DNA of 19,291 nt from positions 1 through 19,291 of the forward strand of contig JAHBMJ010002403.1 in the NCBI GenBank assembly GCA_018398765.1, given 5' to 3'. Shown one piece after another: positions 16,271 through 19,291 of the stretch. A program made the translations under genes and the position numbers. The notes under the pieces are model-generated. The model did not search any database. It was not told the DNA's origin and was given only the letters and a program-made list of their open reading frames with translations. How positions within the stretch are numbered: position 1 is the stretch's first letter; the number at the start of each line of letters is the position of its first letter. This DNA comes from Chromera velia (Eukaryota; Sar; Chromeraceae).

Positions 16271-18980
16271 GTTTGGAAAGGGGATTGTGACGTTTGAGCG
16301 AGAGGATGGAATCACAGAGGTCCAATTTTCTGTAAGTCAGATGTATCGAGTGTCAAAAAGTCATGCTTCCATTGTCGTTTCCTTTCGGACCAATTGCTCT
16401 CCAGCTTTCCTTTTTGCCTGAGAGTGGAGGGTCTTTTGCAGGCTGATTCGGCTGCGTAAAGGTCTCTCTGACCGACTGAGTAACCTGGCTACAGTTGTAG
16501 CATGCAACACGCTGCTTGTTGCCGTCTCCATCCCTTCCCAGTTTGATTTTCGCATTTTCCCGTCTACCTGGGGGTCTTTTGAGGAGAAGGCCGCTCATCT
16601 TTTGGCACAGGCTTCTGTTGTGTTCTCTTTTCACGTTCCATCTCCTCGCCTGTTTGCAGTTCGGTTACGGCTTTATGAGGAAGGAAGATGTGGCTGAGGT
16701 GAGTCGATCGCCTCTGAAGCATAAACGCATATTTCTTTGCCTGTTTGCCTGATTATCTTTTCCCGTCTCCTCTCCTTCCGTCCGGGTTCCTTGCGCTCTC
16801 CTGGGGACCAATCCCTCAATGACATACGATCCCTTCGACTAGTGAGTGTGCGGATCTGCCTGTCCGGTTCCTCTCACTTGACTTTCTGCTTTCACTGCGT
16901 CTCACTTTGCCCCTCATATTCCTCATGCCCTGTCCGTGTCTTTGCGGCACAGTGTCGCGTCCTTCTTTGAGACTGACACTTGATTTTCGCTCACGCTATC
17001 GCAAAACTGCTTTGTTCCCCAGGCTTTGTGAGTGCGTGTGTGTGTGACCTTGCCATCGCGAATTTTTGTGGCGCCTGGCCACTTGTCGAAATTCTCATTG
17101 ATTCGATCTCATTCTTTGTCTTCCTCGACGACACATCCGCAGGAAATGGAGGAGAAGCTGAACCCACGTACGTGAGGGAAGAGTCAGAGGTGTTGCAGTA
17201 TTTTCTCCTTTCTTTCTTTCGTCTCCCGCTCATTCGTTTATCGGTTGTGAAACTTTCTCTCAGACCTGCTGGCCCAGCTGCCTCCTTACTAGCTTCTCTA
17301 AATATCTGTCTATTTCCCCCTCCGTGTTTTTCTTTCTGTCAACAAGTGCAGGCGATTAGGAGAAAGAAGCCATGGATAAATCGAGTAATTCCTGTGGTTG
17401 CAGCTCCTTAGAGGGAAAGAAACGCATAAGAAACGCCAGAAAAACAGGTGACAGCATCGATCCCTTCAAATGTTTCATGTGTCCGCCTTGTTTTGCGTGT
17501 GTACGTCGTGTGTCTTGAATGTCTGTCCAACGGGCTGCCAGTGGCCTTTTCTGTCTGAGACGAGTGATCAACCTTAGATCTATAACGAGTGAATGAGACC
17601 GCTTCTTATTCTTCTTCTTGACAACTCTGCAGAGACCACAGCAGAGACCGACGTTTCGACTGAGGGGAAGACCTGTCCAACGCCTCTGCGCAGCAAGCAC
17701 CGGGTTTGTTGGCTCTTTTGCTCCGTTGCTTGTATTGTTTGGTGTGGGCACTTTCAAGGGTGAGAAGCTTCAGAAACCCTGATACTGTAAAGGACGCACA
17801 GCAGAGAGACGAAGCGATCTGAAACTTGAAGAAAACTGTACTCAGTTCCGTACTAAGGGAGCCGTCAGACAATTGAAGTGAGACATAAGAGAATTAATTG
17901 TCTTTGCTTTTGCTCCCTCACCAATGCGTTCATCCTATGTTAATCTTATTCATGCAGCCTGTGCGTGCTCCTGTGGACAAAACGACCAAGGACGAGACCC
18001 CGGTGGCAAAGGTCTGTCTCTTTTCAGAAGCTCAGTCCGTTTGTATATCAACCTTCGACACAGTGCTTCGTTGCCCTGACAGACTTCTGTTTTGCTTGCT
18101 TGGTATGAAAAGATCAAAAAAGGAGAGGCAACCTCTTAATCGGTTTCGGGTTGCTCGACAGAAGGTGGGTGGGGTTGAGGGAGTATTTGATGGTTAGGCA
18201 CGAAAACAAAAGATCTGATAGAACGGGCCCTGCCTCGTGAGGAAAGCGGTTGACCGAAAAGCCTGATGTATGCATGCCTGTAGCTAGCTGAAAGATTCAT
18301 CCTCCGACAACTCCTTCGTAAAGTGAGAAAAACAAAGGTAAAGACGGACCAGTCTGCTTGATCAGAGTGACTGCGTGTCTGTTTTCTTCCTTGACGCGTG
18401 CTGGCGTCACTTTCGTTCTGTGCTGTATCTGGACGTGTTTTCATCACATCTTCATCACATTATGACGCATTTGTGTGGTGGGTTGTGCATGTGCCACATG
18501 ATGTCACATGCCGGGTGAAATAAACCACTAGTTAGAACCTGGCTTTCCTTTTGCACCATGCTATCATTTGCAAACAACCCTGTCCTCCGGTGTACTTCTG
18601 TGTTACTCGATCCTTGGTTGCAGATCAGGCAGGCAGATTTTCGTCACGTTCCAGGACGAGAGGGACCCGCGAATGAACATGTACAACGTACAGGGGTGAG
18701 TCGGTGTTCCTTGTTCTTTGACCAACTCTCCGAAGTAGTTTTCTTGGAGAGGTCTTAAGACTGTGTGCATGAGTGATTGGCTTTCATATTGATTGGCTGA
18801 CCCATGCATGCACGAGGCACTTGCCGCGAGCAGCCTCCCAGTGAGGAAGCCTCTTTTCATGCCTGTTGCCTGGCTGTCTGTCCATCTGGTTTTGTCTTCT
18901 TGTCTTCGACTATGTTTCTACTGTTGCGCACGTGAAATTGAACTTTGAACTCCAGATGCACTTCGCTCCTCGCGAGCCTG
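16271..18980 (+). CDS. Candidate multi-exon gene with an SH3-like beta-barrel motif; function unknown
   Basis: Short exon candidates with AG/GT ends: 16271-16331 (FGKGIVTFEREDGITEVQF), 16660-16698 (FGYGFMRKEDVAE), 17143-17167 or 17171 (EMEEKLNP), 17352-17384 (AIRRKKPWINR), 17633-17703 (TTAETDVSTEGK... or another frame), 17958-18011 (PVRAPVDKTTKDETPVAK), 18624-18695 and 18956-18980 (MHFAPREPG). Donors include gtaagt (16332), gtgagt (16699) and gtgagt (18696). The first two exons join in phase 0 and give 'FG.G.V.....DG...V.FS.GYGF', a pattern typical of small SH3-like barrels found repeatedly in protist proteins. From 17143 on, more than one frame is possible (for 18624-18695 both IRQADFRHV and RQIFVTFQDERDPRM read open), so the product is uncertain. 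The gene probably continues past the window. Confidence 0.35.
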
Positions 18981-18985
18981 GTGGG

Positions 18986-19032
18986 TCTTTCTGTCTGTCT
19001 GTCTTTCTGTTTATCTGTCCGTTTGTTCATCC

Positions 19033-19064
<32 letters not shown>

Positions 19065-19141
19065 GTCTTTCTGTCTGTCTGTCTTTCTGTTTATCTGTCC
19101 GTTTGTTCATCCGTCTGTCTGTCTGTCTGTCTGTCTGTCCA

Positions 19142-19179
<38 letters not shown>

Positions 19180-19180
19180 C
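18986..19180 (+). repeat. TCTG repeat with 80-bp higher-order unit
   Basis: Most of the tract is TCTG tetranucleotide with ordered variants (tttc, ttta, tccg, ttca, tcta). Bases 18991-19070 and 19071-19150 are nearly identical, differing at about two positions, which gives an 80-bp repeat unit built from 20 tetranucleotides. It lies in the predicted intron after exon 18956-18980. The Gln/Thr/Asp-Arg peptide on the minus strand is an artefact. Confidence 0.93.
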
Positions 19181-19257
19181 CACCAAACCCACCCCAACGG
19201 AAAGAAGAGGTGCAAAGAGAACATCCAAGCAGCAGCAGTACTTCATCAGCCCCCTCT

Positions 19258-19291
19258 CCCCGCCCCCGCCCCCGCCCCCGCCCCCGCCCCC
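19258..19291 (+). repeat. (CCCCCG)n repeat at the window end
   Basis: Five C-tracts separated by single G continue to the last base, so the repeat is cut by the window edge. The minus strand has five runs of five G and could form a G-quadruplex. In the candidate downstream frame it would code Pro/Arg or Pro/Ala repeats; whether it is coding is unknown. Confidence 0.92.

Noticed and set aside
19027-19224. Gln/Thr/Asp/Arg repeat peptide on minus strand
   Set aside because: It results from translating the TCTG repeat; no start context or non-repeat sequence supports it.
1-19291. CRISPR arrays, tRNA or rRNA genes, bacterial operons
   Set aside because: I saw no regularly spaced direct repeats with unique spacers, no cloverleaf with A/B boxes and no rRNA core motifs. 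The tandem repeats present are simple or minisatellite repeats.

Overview
The window looks like nuclear DNA of a eukaryotic microbe. Coding blocks are interrupted by introns with canonical GT...AG ends and pyrimidine tracts. Intergenic and intronic DNA is full of microsatellites (CA, GA, CT, CTTC, TCTG, CCCCCG). The left edge holds the 3' end of a Ty1/copia retrotransposon. There is no operon structure and there are no bacterial ribosome-binding sites. A repeat-rich protist genome, for example a chromerid-type alga, would fit, but this placement is inference and no sequence here fixes the species.

Layout. (1) 1-1028: the 3' end of a copia Pol reading frame (end of reverse transcriptase plus RNase H), running in from outside the window. 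A polypurine tract and a probable 3' LTR follow (about 1080-1870). (2) 1871-6450: 4.6 kb with no credible gene. It holds an AT-rich island with a perfect 22-bp palindrome, then a strongly purine-biased stretch with diverged internal duplications and simple repeats. (3) 6451 to about 9.98 kb, minus strand: probably one spliced gene. A multi-pass membrane N-terminal part (9520-8969) joins through a small exon (8785-8681) to a large exon (8613-6451). The large exon encodes four more membrane segments, a proline-rich linker, a PPPDE (desumoylating isopeptidase-type) cysteine peptidase domain with the His/Cys pair, and a charged coiled-coil tail. All junctions join in phase 0. (4) 10376-12267, plus strand: a small four-exon gene whose junction phases all agree, encoding an acidic N-terminus and an unrecognised C-terminal part. 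It is divergent from gene 3. Its introns 1 and 2 are diverged copies of each other from the 5' splice site onward. (5) 12268-12775: a second AT-rich island. (6) 12776-15289, minus strand: an intronless 837-residue protein of no recognised family. (7) About 15.8 kb to the right end, plus strand: a series of short splice-bounded exon candidates, one with an SH3-like beta-barrel pattern. They run into an 80-bp higher-order TCTG repeat and a terminal CCCCCG repeat.

There is no evidence that the genes work in one pathway. The main points of interest are the membrane-tethered PPPDE protein, the intron pair with shared bodies, and the orphan intronless gene bordered by an AT-rich island.
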